Shown: positions 53,601 through 60,477 of the stretch, piece by piece
Numbering within the stretch: the stretch's first letter is position 1
How the letters are laid out: each line of letters opens with the position of its first letter
From: Oscillibacter sp.
GTDB lineage: Bacteria > Bacillota > Clostridia > Oscillospirales > Oscillospiraceae
NCBI GenBank assembly: GCA_014799925.1
Contig: JAAVHC010000019.1
Span: 1-64,000 of the forward strand
Reading direction: 5' to 3'
Length of the DNA: 64,000 bases
Notes under the pieces: generated by a model
Told to the model about the DNA's origin: nothing
Seen by the model: the letters and a program-made list of their open reading frames with translations, nothing else
Database searches by the model: none
Position numbers and translations under genes: made by a program

Positions 53601-54511
53601 GCCCGGCCCTGCTCATAGTCCGCCTCGCCGTCGGTCAGCTCCCTGTAGGCGTCGTCCAGCTCGGCCTCCGCGTCGGCCTTCTCCCGGCGGTAGTCGCTCC
53701 AGCCGTCGGCAATCTCCCGCTCCGCGTCGGCGATCTCCTCCATGGCGTCGTCGTACAGAGACGTGTACCGCGCTTCCGCCCGCTCATCCAGCAGCGCCTC
53801 CATCTCGGGCTCCAGCTGCTCGCGCCGCTGGTCGTACGCCTCGGAGTAGACCTCCCCCATGTCCTCCATGGTGAGGAAAATCTCATAGTACGCCTCAAAG
53901 TCGAAGCCATCCTCCGGAATGTAGACCGCGGCGGCCACGCTGCCGGTTCCGAGGGAGGTGGTTCCCCGCTCGTAGTTGAGATAATACGGGAACCAGGCCA
54001 ATCCCACGACGGTATAGCCGTCACAGCGCAGCAGCTCCCTGGTATCCTCGTCGTTGTCCGCGCTCACCGGCAGGACCTTTCCCAGATCCTCCTCCAGAAA
54101 GTACTTCGCGTCCCCCAGACACTCGTCGGGAGCCTCCGGCATCCGGCCCGCCGTCAGCCTGGGGAGGTTGATCCCGTCGGTCAGCGAGTGGGCCTTTACC
54201 ACCACCTGGGTCCCCTCCTGAATCTCCGTGAGGAAATCCGTATACACCGCCCCCCTGGCGGCGGCGACTCCCTCCCGCGCGGCGAAAAAGTCCACATCCT
54301 CCTGGGTGAACCCAAGAGTGGACAGCAGGCGGAAGTCGTACAGCTTCTGTTCCTCCAGATACCGGATCCCCGTGGCCATCATATCCGGCTGGCAGGCCCG
54401 CAGGCCGGCGAAAAAGCCCACGCCCAGGCCCACAATGGCCAGAATGGCCAGATAGCGCCCCATGCTCTGGCGGATCTCCCGCAGGGCGGAGCGAAACAGC
54501 GTCTTTACCAT
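50651..54511 (-). CDS. giant FtsX-type ABC permease with a long coiled-coil insert
   Basis: A 1,286-residue permease. A membrane helix (about 20-38) and an extracytoplasmic domain precede a charged, Glu/Arg/Asp-rich helical region of about 480 residues (about 255-735) built from repeats of the type ELEDARRELDDG and ADYEQGR. The first FtsX domain follows (about 750-870, with VFPVFFFLVAALVCMTTMTRM) and the second is at the C-terminus (about 1150-1280). It overlaps its ATPase by 7 bp. The coiled coil probably projects across the wall; the role may be envelope sensing, export of a lipid or control of a hydrolase. Confidence 0.9.
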   Translation of the reverse strand: MVKTLFRSALREIRQSMGRYLAILAIVGLGVGFFAGLRACQPDMMATGIRYLEEQKLYDFRLLSTLGFTQEDVDFFAAREGVAAARGAVYTDFLTEIQEGTQVVVKAHSLTDGINLPRLTAGRMPEAPDECLGDAKYFLEEDLGKVLPVSADNDEDTRELLRCDGYTVVGLAWFPYYLNYERGTTSLGTGSVAAAVYIPEDGFDFEAYYEIFLTMEDMGEVYSEAYDQRREQLEPEMEALLDERAEARYTSLYDDAMEEIADAEREIADGWSDYRREKADAEAELDDAYRELTDGEADYEQGRADYEQGQADYEQGRADYEQGLRDYADGQRKVEDAERELEDAERELADAEQEAADGERKLADARKELDDGWADYRQAQADAERELNDAYQKLLDGEQEYQEGLEEYQDGVRKLEEAEEEIAGGEKELQDGERELSEAEAELDAARRRLQSADRELSASRARLEAAEAQLAEAKAAYERSLQEFEAGKPFLDEAAIAAMEAQFAAAKAELDRNAAELAAGWRAYEEGQGTYRDGLDEYQDGASRVAQARRELEDARSELEKGKEELESGQKELEDAWQKLVDARKELDDGWAEYNDAGAEADRELEDALQKLNDGEADYADGVRELEDGKRELEDGRRKLSDAQQELRDAQRELEDARRKLEDARRELEDARDELDRAPGELSDARRELDDGWTEYHDGRADADREFADAERELRDAEQELDDAREKLKDLKRATTYMLTREANTGYACFENDTSIVAAVSVVFPVFFFLVAALVCMTTMTRMVDEQRTQIGVLKALGYGGGQIMAKYLFYSGSAALVGSLLGYELGVVGLPWVIWEIYGMIYGFAPLEKVPLPQLVTVSFASALLCSMGATWMACRMELKRQASELIRPKTPRAGRRVFLEYITPLWRRLSFLHKVSARNVLRYRSRLIMMVLGIGGCTALLCTGFGIRDSIAHVADDQFDEITLYDYAVTFHDGQTPASAEAYLRAYGWTGDEGLLVHSGSVDVMTKDGSKSAYLVSSSTGSLEGFLSLHSGGEAVAYPGPGEVVLNSGLAESLGLAPGDSVRLRDGDLGVMEAVVSAVCDNYVFNYAYVSAETYRQQLGEEPEYGALYVLAHEGADPYEEGALLLEDEDVGAVTVNAATRSRVDSMLSRLDYIVVVIVLCAAALAFIVLYNLTNINVTERVREIATIKVLGFHQNEVAAYVFREINILSVLGSLAGLGMGKALHTFVMAQIKIDSMTFACRISWPSYLISFAMTMVFTLVISMGMRPRLRRIDMAESLKSIE
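52310..53740. repeat. degenerate coding repeats for the coiled-coil region
   Basis: Repeating CTCCAGCTCCCGC-like units on the plus strand encode the heptad-rich coil. A near-exact 21-bp unit (ADYEQGR/Q) is repeated about four times at 53545-53630, as a 42-bp double period. It is coding repetition, not a CRISPR array. Confidence 0.8.
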
Positions 54512-55209
54512 TCGATCTCCTCCACCGGGACGGGATGGTCGTTGATCTCCTCGGAGAGGACCGTGCCGTTTTTCACCTGGATCACCCGGTCGGCCATGGC
54601 GGTGAGGGCGCTGTTATGGGTGATGATGATGACCGTCATGCCGTTTTTCCGGCTCATCAGCTGCAAAATCTTCAGAATGGACTTGCCGGTGTTGTAGTCC
54701 AGAGCGCCGGTGGGCTCGTCGCACAGCAGCAGCTTCGGATTCTTGGCCAGCGCCCGGGCAATGGCCACCCGCTGTTGCTCGCCGCCGGAGAGCTGGGCGG
54801 GGAAATTGTTCAGCCGCTCCCCCAGCCCCACGGAGCGCAGCACCTCCTCCGCGTCCATGGGATTCCTGCAGATCTGAGAGGCCAGCTCCACGTTCTCCAG
54901 CGCCGTCAGGTTGGGCACCAGATTGTAAAACTGGAACACAAACCCGATGTCGTGCCGGCGGTAGGTGGTCAGCTGTCTGGCGTTATAAGCGGAAATTTCC
55001 TCGTTTCCCAGAAAGACCCTGCCCTCGCTGAGGGTATCCATCCCCCCCAGAATGTTCAGCAGCGTGGTCTTCCCCGCGCCGCTGGGACCCACGATGACGC
55101 ACAGCTCTCCCTTATTGACAGAAAAGGTCGCGTCCCGCAGGGCCTCGATCTCCACCTCGCCCATGCGATAAACCTTTTTTACCTGATTGAATCGGACAAA
55201 CGCGCTCAT
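54505..55209 (-). CDS. ABC ATPase (MacB/LolD/FtsE class)
   Basis: A 234-residue ATPase energising the FtsX-type permease downstream. Walker A is GPSGAGKTT, the signature is LSGGEQQRV, Walker B is [12 protein letters not shown], and the H-loop is IITHNSAL. MacB-class ATPases work mechanically across the envelope rather than importing solutes. ATG 55209 follows GAGGTGAGA. It is first in the run ATPase-permease-walK-yycH-yycI. Confidence 0.94.
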   Translation of the reverse strand: MSAFVRFNQVKKVYRMGEVEIEALRDATFSVNKGELCVIVGPSGAGKTTLLNILGGMDTLSEGRVFLGNEEISAYNARQLTTYRRHDIGFVFQFYNLVPNLTALENVELASQICRNPMDAEEVLRSVGLGERLNNFPAQLSGGEQQRVAIARALAKNPKLLLCDEPTGALDYNTGKSILKILQLMSRKNGMTVIIITHNSALTAMADRVIQVKNGTVLSEEINDHPVPVEEIEW

Positions 55210-55260
55210 GTTCTCACCTCATATGTAACCGTTCTGTCTCCGCAAAAATGAAACAGAACA

Positions 55261-55269
55261 ATTATAACA
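55261..55269 (-). promoter_or_regulatory. extended -10 promoter of the ATPase-FtsX operon
   Basis: TGTTATAAT on the minus strand (TG at 55269-55268, TATAAT at 55266-55261). No good -35 is seen, consistent with an extended -10 element. It is divergent from the DAHP synthase promoter. Confidence 0.6.
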
Positions 55270-55343
55270 TATCCCGCGGCAAAATGGTTAAAATTTCGTG
55301 AAAGAATTCCAGAAATTTTTTCCCGTTTTTTATATTTTTCCTC

Positions 55344-55372
55344 TTGCCACCGGGAGCAAACCATGATAGAAT
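55344..55372 (+). promoter_or_regulatory. promoter of the aroF attenuator leader
   Basis: TTGCCA (55344-55349), a 17-bp spacer and TAGAAT (55367-55372), about 30 bases before the leader peptide start. Confidence 0.75.
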
Positions 55373-55403
55373 ATCCCCAACCTTCAGAGCGAGAGGTTTT
55401 GTT

Positions 55404-55463
55404 ATGAAATCCAGCCCGTTTTCCTCCGGATATTTTTATTTTACCTTTATCTGCAACAAGTAG
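55404..55463 (+). CDS. Phe/Tyr-rich leader peptide of the aroF attenuator
   Basis: A 19-residue peptide, MKSSPFSSGYFYFTFICNK, with AGAGG eight bases upstream of ATG 55404. Six of the residues are Phe or Tyr, five of them clustered in YFYFTF (55431-55448). It lies between a promoter and an intrinsic terminator ahead of DAHP synthase, which is the layout of ribosome-mediated attenuation: stalling at Phe or Tyr codons would relieve termination. No paralogue is recognised; length and composition resemble the pheA and pheL leaders of enterobacteria. Confidence 0.8.
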   Translation: MKSSPFSSGYFYFTFICNK

Positions 55464-55551
55464 ATAAGGGTTGTTTTGCTGCGGCGGTAAACGGGTCAGG
55501 ATAATTCATTCCGGGTCTTACAGTGAAACAACACTGTAGGGCCCGTTTTTT
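55413..55551 (+). promoter_or_regulatory. attenuator: competing 1:2, 2:3 and terminator hairpins
   Basis: Terminator: CGGGTCTTACAGTG (55512-55525) with CACTGTAGGGCCCG (55532-55545), 14 pairs including two G-U, then six T. Antiterminator: TTGTTTTGCTG (55471-55481) can pair with CAGTGAAACAA (55521-55531), 11 pairs with two G-U, removing the terminator left arm. Pre-emptor: GCCCGTTTTCC inside the leader coding region (55414-55424) can pair with GGTAAACGGGT (55486-55496). A ribosome stalled on the aromatic codons would cover the first segment and leave the antiterminator free. Confidence 0.75.
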
Positions 55552-55674
55552 GCGGGCCGGGCCCGCTGTCACATTCGCTTCGTACTGCGGAGAGTGTCCG
55601 GCTTTTCCGCACGGTAACGTATTTCGCCGGGAAACAGGGACCAAAGCAAATTTTCAATACAGGAGAGCTGCATT

Positions 55675-56709
55675 ATGATTGTTATTCTGAAAAAGAACGC
55701 GGAGCGCCGGCAGGTGGAGCTGTTTGACGGCTGGCTGCACAATATGGGGCTGGAAACCCACATATCCATCGGCGAAAACCACACCATCGTGGGACTGGTA
55801 GGCGACACCTCCCGCGTGGACATTGAGAGCATCCTGGCGCTGGATATCGTGGAGACCGTCAAGCGGATCCAGGAGCCCTACAAGAACGCCAACCGGAAAT
55901 TCCACGAGCAGGACACGGTCATCACCCTGTCCAATGGAGCCAGGATCGGCGGCGGCCACTTCCTGGTTATGGCGGGCCCCTGCTCCGTGGAGACGGAGGA
56001 CCAGATCATCTCCGTGGCCCAATCCGTGAAGGCAGCCGGCGCCCAGGTCCTCCGGGGCGGCGCGTTCAAGCCCCGGACCTCCCCCTACGCCTTCCAGGGC
56101 CTCCACGAGGAGGGCATCCGTCTGCTGCTGAAGGCCCGCGAGGCCACGGGCCTGCCCATCGTCACGGAGATCATGGACGCCAAGCATCTGCCCCTTTTCG
56201 AGGACATCGACATCATCCAGGTCGGCGCCCGGAATATGCAGAATTTCGAGCTGCTCAAGGATCTGGGCAGGCTCCGCAAGCCGGTGCTCATCAAGCGGGG
56301 CATGGCCAACACCCTGCAGGAGCTTCTCATGAGCGCGGAGTACGTCATGGCCGGCGGCAACGACCAGGTGATCCTCTGCGAGCGGGGCATCCGCACCTTC
56401 GAGACCGCCACCCGGAACACCATGGATCTGTCCGTCATTCCGGTGCTCCATCAGCTGAGCCACCTGCCGGTGGTCGTGGACCCCAGCCACGCCACGGGCC
56501 GCTGGGAGCTGGTGGCTCCCATGGCGCTGGGAGCCACGGCCTGCGGGGCGGACGGGCTCATTATTGAGGTTCACAACGACCCGGAACACGCGCTGTGCGA
56601 CGGGCCCCAGAGCCTGCGGCCGGAGAAGTTCGCGGCCCTGATGCGGGATGTGAACGCCATCCGGCCCTACTCGGATCACTCCTTTACTACGGGGGAGATT
56701 GTGGTCTAA
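55675..56709 (+). CDS. aroF: DAHP synthase (type I-beta, with regulatory N-terminal domain)
   Basis: A 344-residue 3-deoxy-7-phosphoheptulonate synthase, first step of the shikimate pathway (PEP plus erythrose 4-phosphate). Residues about 1-70 are a ferredoxin-like regulatory domain, as in the Thermotoga enzyme, where Phe and Tyr bind. The KDO8P/DAHP barrel follows: VMAGPCSVE (about 98), GGAFKPRTSPYAFQG (about 128), PVLIKRG and DPSHATGRWELV with metal and substrate ligands. ATG 55675 follows AGGAGAGC. The leader peptide attenuator and this domain imply both transcriptional and allosteric feedback. Confidence 0.95.
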   Translation: MIVILKKNAERRQVELFDGWLHNMGLETHISIGENHTIVGLVGDTSRVDIESILALDIVETVKRIQEPYKNANRKFHEQDTVITLSNGARIGGGHFLVMAGPCSVETEDQIISVAQSVKAAGAQVLRGGAFKPRTSPYAFQGLHEEGIRLLLKAREATGLPIVTEIMDAKHLPLFEDIDIIQVGARNMQNFELLKDLGRLRKPVLIKRGMANTLQELLMSAEYVMAGGNDQVILCERGIRTFETATRNTMDLSVIPVLHQLSHLPVVVDPSHATGRWELVAPMALGATACGADGLIIEVHNDPEHALCDGPQSLRPEKFAALMRDVNAIRPYSDHSFTTGEIVV

Positions 56710-56725
56710 TCCGGGGATCGGCGCT

Positions 56726-56960
56726 TGACCTGGCCCGGGGCTGCTTTTTGTGCGAACAAAAAGCAGGCAAAAAATCGCCAAAACCATACGGTTTTGGATT
56801 CCCTATTTACGACGGGGTTATTGTTTTGCGCGGGTGCTGTAGTCTGTCCGGACGAAACCGGGCTGCGGATGCGGTTTGATGGGCGAAGCGTCTACCCAAC
56901 GATGTTGTCGGCAGTCCCTACCGGTTTGCTTTGGGGACTCCCGGCGGGGGCAAAGCCAGA
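56726..56960. repeat. palindromic intergenic element, copy D (truncated)
   Basis: Between aroF and the metallo-hydrolase. The left end carries CTGCTTTTTGT/ACAAAAAGCAG (56741-56766) and CCAAAACC/GGTTTTGG (about 56768-56787). The rest is the reverse complement of the right half of copy E (shared runs such as GCAGCCCGGTTT and GCGCAAAACAA). The other end is missing next to the hydrolase ribosome-binding site. Confidence 0.7.
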
Positions 56961-56975
56961 AGGAGGATTTCCCGT

Positions 56976-57737
56976 ATGGACACATGGTTCACCATCGACC
57001 AAATCGACACCGCCACCTATATCCTCAGCGAATACCGCCACTGGGAGGAAACCCACTGCTACCTCCTGAACGGCGCGGAGAAAAGTCTGCTGATTGACAC
57101 CGGCCTTGGAATCTGCAACATTTACGACGAGATCGTCAAGTTGACAGACAAACCCGTGACAGCCGTGGCGACTCATATCCACTGGGACCACGTAGGGGGG
57201 CACAAATTCTTTCCCGATTTCTACGCCCATGGCGAGGAACTGGATTGGCTGAGCGGCGCGTTTCCGCTGTCAAGAGAAACCGTTCAGGAGATGGTTCTCG
57301 ACCGGTGCGACCCGCCGGAGGATTTTGATGCCAGCGCCTATACCGTGTTTCAGGGAACGCCCTCCCGGCTCCTCACGGACGGAGATAAGATCGACCTCGG
57401 CGGACGGGTCATTGAGGTGCTGCACACACCCGGTCATTCTCCGGGACATATGTGCTTCTGGGAACAGGAGACAGGGTATCTTTTTACCGGGGACCTGGTG
57501 TATAAGGGCACATTGCTCGCCTACTACCCCTCCACCGATCCCGCCGCCTATCTCGCTTCCCTTGAGAAGATCGCCGCGCTGCCCGCAGGCCGGGTATTCC
57601 CCGCCCACCATTCCCTGGATATCCAGCCTGAGATCATTATCCGCATGAGAGACGCTTTCCGTCAGCTGAAGAACGAAGGAAAGCTGCGCCACGGCAGCGG
57701 AACCTTTACCTATGGAGACTGGGCTGTCTGGCTGTGA
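56976..57737 (+). CDS. metallo-beta-lactamase-fold hydrolase
   Basis: A 253-residue MBL-fold protein. The metal-binding motif is HIHWDH (His67, His69, Asp71, His72), with the third-site His in HTPGHSPGHM (about 155), Asp in FTGDLVY (about 178) and the last His in FPAHHSLD. It is most like the glyoxalase II/quorum-lactonase-like branch; the true substrate cannot be given. ATG 56976 has AAGGAGGA; the longer frame from 56931 is not needed. It is monocistronic. Confidence 0.9.
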   Translation: MDTWFTIDQIDTATYILSEYRHWEETHCYLLNGAEKSLLIDTGLGICNIYDEIVKLTDKPVTAVATHIHWDHVGGHKFFPDFYAHGEELDWLSGAFPLSRETVQEMVLDRCDPPEDFDASAYTVFQGTPSRLLTDGDKIDLGGRVIEVLHTPGHSPGHMCFWEQETGYLFTGDLVYKGTLLAYYPSTDPAAYLASLEKIAALPAGRVFPAHHSLDIQPEIIIRMRDAFRQLKNEGKLRHGSGTFTYGDWAVWL

Positions 57738-57797
57738 AAGGGATGAGCAGCGAGGCGGCGGATGCAGGCGGAGCAGATGGACTTCAGCACGGAAACA

Positions 57798-57829
57798 GGA
57801 GAGGCGGCCGGATATCCGGCCGCCTCTCC
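57798..57829. terminator. 32-bp perfect palindrome between convergent genes
   Basis: A perfect palindrome centred on GATATC at 57811-57816, between the metallo-hydrolase and murJ stops. It is likely a bidirectional terminator. Confidence 0.75.
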
Positions 57830-57839
57830 CGCTTCTATA

Positions 57840-59372
57840 CTATTCCGCCTTCGGTTTTCCGTACCGTGCCAGCAGCTCCCGGAAATCCTCCTGCCTGGTG
57901 ATCAGCAGCAGCGCGGCGTAAACCACCGCCCCGGCCGCGCCCATTCCCACGCACTTGGCCACCAGCATCAGCTTGCCCTCCGATCCGTTGAGGACAAAGC
58001 CCATCAGTGCCCACAGCGCGCCGCCGGCGGCCAGCGCCGCCAGCACGCTTTTCAGCAGCGGCACGACCCGTACGCCCGCCGCTCCCCGCAGCAGCAGCGC
58101 GGCCATCACGACGCCGCCCAGGGAGATGGAAACCGCGGTCGCCGCGGCCAGCCCGGCTCCGCCCCAGCGGGGACCGAAAAGGCGGTTGAGCCCCCAGTTG
58201 CACAGCAGGATGCCCCCGTTGACCAGCAGGGGCGTCAGGGTCTGCTCCATGGTGTAGTACGCCTTGCTCAGCAGATCCAGCGCGCAGAAGCCCGCCATGG
58301 ACAGGGCGTAGATGGTGAAAATGCTCCCGGTGGCGGCGGTAGAGGCGGCGTCGAAGCTGCCGCCCTCGAAGAGCACCTTGACGATGGGCGTACCGAACGC
58401 CGCCAGCACCACGGACATGGGCAGGATCAGCAGCAGCGTCCCCCGCAGCATGCTCCAGATATAGCGGAGATAGGCGGGGCGGTCCTGCTGGGTGTACTTC
58501 TCGCTGAACTGGGGAAAGAGCACCGTGCTGATCGAGTAGACCAGCGTGGTGGTCAGGGGGGTAAAGAGCTTATCCGCGTAGTAGAAGGCGCTGACCGGAC
58601 TGCCGGTGAGCCCGGCCGTCATGGAGGAATCCTGAAGATAGCAGAAGAGGAAGATGGACGTGGTCAGCACCGTTACCACGGCGGTTTTCAGGAAGGTCTT
58701 TACATAGTCCGCCCGGAGGTTCAGAACGGGGCGGTAGCGATACCGCTCCCTGAGGGCGTAGGGCACCGTCATGCCCAGCTGGAGAATCCACGCCAGAGCA
58801 ACCGCGGCAACATAGCCCCCCACTCCCAGTTGTCCGGCGAAGACGGCCAGAAAGACGATCAGCGCCAGATTATACGGGATGGACATACTGCCCTGAAGGA
58901 TGAAATGCTTCAGGGACTGGAACAGGGCCACCAGCAGATAGGTCAGCACGATCACCGGCAGGGTGAGGATCATGACGCGCATATACCCGGCCAGCTGGGC
59001 CGATTCCCGCCCGCCGCCCTCCCACAGGGAGTCCGCCACAGCGGGAACACAGGTCGCCCCGATCCATACCGCCGCCACGACGGCGCTGAGCAGCACGGAG
59101 ATGGTAATCAGATTATTGGCGGCGGCATAGCCCTTCTTCCGGTCCCGGCGGAGCTGGGGGGTGAGGATGGGCACGGCGGCGATGCACAGGGCGTAAGCCG
59201 CCGTGGTGAAGAGATAGATGGTGGTGTTGTTGGCAGTGGTATAGAGGTCCGCCGCGATCTGGGTGCCGAAGGCCCGGGCCTGCAATGACTCTCGGACGAT
59301 GCCCAGCAGCTTGGCGAACAGGGTGACCAGCGTCACGACACCGATGGCACGTATGGTTTTATTTTCTTTCAC
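57840..59372 (-). CDS. murJ: lipid II flippase-type protein (MurJ/MviN family)
   Basis: A 510-residue MOP-superfamily membrane protein with 13-14 helices. The opening RAIGVVTLVTLFAKLLGIVRE and the internal segments LFQSLKHF, SAFYYADKLFTPLTTTLVYSIS (split here by family alignment) and LFPQFSE are typical of MviN/MurJ. It flips lipid-linked peptidoglycan or wall precursors. It overlaps csaB as ATGA. Sporulating Clostridia often have several copies, so a polysaccharide flippase role linked to csaB is also possible. Confidence 0.9.
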   Translation of the reverse strand: MKENKTIRAIGVVTLVTLFAKLLGIVRESLQARAFGTQIAADLYTTANNTTIYLFTTAAYALCIAAVPILTPQLRRDRKKGYAAANNLITISVLLSAVVAAVWIGATCVPAVADSLWEGGGRESAQLAGYMRVMILTLPVIVLTYLLVALFQSLKHFILQGSMSIPYNLALIVFLAVFAGQLGVGGYVAAVALAWILQLGMTVPYALRERYRYRPVLNLRADYVKTFLKTAVVTVLTTSIFLFCYLQDSSMTAGLTGSPVSAFYYADKLFTPLTTTLVYSISTVLFPQFSEKYTQQDRPAYLRYIWSMLRGTLLLILPMSVVLAAFGTPIVKVLFEGGSFDAASTAATGSIFTIYALSMAGFCALDLLSKAYYTMEQTLTPLLVNGGILLCNWGLNRLFGPRWGGAGLAAATAVSISLGGVVMAALLLRGAAGVRVVPLLKSVLAALAAGGALWALMGFVLNGSEGKLMLVAKCVGMGAAGAVVYAALLLITRQEDFRELLARYGKPKAE

Positions 59373-60472
59373 TTTGTTCGCTCCATGATTTCTCGAATCA
59401 ATTCCTCATTCTTGTCCAATTTGGAGATCAGGCCGGTCAGCCGCCGGGCCGTGACGGCCCGGATCTCCTCCCGGCGGTCCATCGTGTCCCGAAAGGCTCT
59501 CTGGAATCCCGCGAGAGTGAAATTCTCCACGGTAAGGCCGCAGGGCTGGCCGATGGAGGACAGGAAGGAGTCTACCTTGGGGTCGTAGCTGACGCCGATC
59601 ATGGGTACGCCCATCACCGCGGCGTAGATCAGCGAGTGAAGCCGTACGCCCGCCAGCACGTCCATGCAGCCGATGATGGACAGCGTCTCCTCCGACAGGT
59701 GCTTTTTTCTGAGACATCCGGCCCGGCCATCCAGGCGCTCCGCCACCGCCTCGCAGGCGCCCACGTCCTCGTCATGGAAAAACGGGATCAGCACCGAGTC
59801 CGCGCCGTATTCCTCCCGGAGCCAGAGGATACACCGCTCTATTTCCTGGAGAAAAACGCTGTCTGGCTTCCGGCACCTGACAGCCCAGCCCACGGTGAGA
59901 CGCTCCCGCCGCCGGGGACAGCCCTCCTCCTCCAGAATCCGCAGGCCCAGCTCCGGTCCCGGCTTCCGGACGCGGATGACGGGGTCGGCGGTCACATGAA
60001 TGAGACTTGCCGGGACCTTCAGGTCCAGCAGCAGGTCCTGGCTCTCTTTATCCCGGACCACGATGCCGTCCGTCCGGCGGAGGACAAAGGCGGTGAGCCG
60101 TTTGTTCAGGGGAGTGTCAATGGGCCCGATGCCCTGGCTGTAGATAAAGGTCCGCTTGCCCAGCTGCTGGGCCAGGAAGAGAATAAACAGATAGTAGAGG
60201 ATGCTTTTCCTGCTGGTAGCGTCCTGCAATAAGCTGCCGCCGCCGGAGAGAAGCATGTCGCAGCGCCGGACGGAACGGAAAATGTCCCGCAGATTCATCC
60301 GCTGCGCGGCATGCACGCCGTATTTTTCCGCCGTCTGCGCGGGGGACTGGGAGAGGACGGTGATGTCCACATCGCTCAGCCGCTCCCGCAGATTGTCGAT
60401 CACCGTGCGGAGGATGGACTCGTCGCCGATATTGTTGAAGCCGTAATATCCCGATATCAGTATATTGTACAT
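59369..60472 (-). CDS. csaB: polysaccharide pyruvyl transferase CsaB
   Basis: A 367-residue enzyme that adds ketal pyruvate to a secondary wall polysaccharide, the ligand of SLH-domain proteins. Visible are the N-terminal SGYYGFNNIGDESIL, LSGGGSLLQDATSRKS, YSQGIGPI and the C-terminal GVRLHSLIYAAVMGVP. ATG 60472 fits family starts; a GTG at 60481 would overlap the preceding stop as GTGA. It lies in a DUF5693-csaB-murJ operon that is common in Clostridia. Confidence 0.92.
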   Translation of the reverse strand: MYNILISGYYGFNNIGDESILRTVIDNLRERLSDVDITVLSQSPAQTAEKYGVHAAQRMNLRDIFRSVRRCDMLLSGGGSLLQDATSRKSILYYLFILFLAQQLGKRTFIYSQGIGPIDTPLNKRLTAFVLRRTDGIVVRDKESQDLLLDLKVPASLIHVTADPVIRVRKPGPELGLRILEEEGCPRRRERLTVGWAVRCRKPDSVFLQEIERCILWLREEYGADSVLIPFFHDEDVGACEAVAERLDGRAGCLRKKHLSEETLSIIGCMDVLAGVRLHSLIYAAVMGVPMIGVSYDPKVDSFLSSIGQPCGLTVENFTLAGFQRAFRDTMDRREEIRAVTARRLTGLISKLDKNEELIREIMERTK

Positions 60473-60477
60473 GGCCG

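Noticed and set aside
52310-53740. Regular repeats suggesting a CRISPR array
   Set aside because: Units are in frame, without unique spacers, and encode a coiled coil.
50828-54697. 1,289-residue open frame antisense to the FtsX-type permease
   Set aside because: It mirrors the repetitive coiled-coil codons; the minus-strand frame has clear FtsX motifs and this one has none.
55380-55600. T-box leader upstream of aroF
   Set aside because: No T-box sequence or stem I features. A leader peptide with terminator and antiterminator explains the region better.
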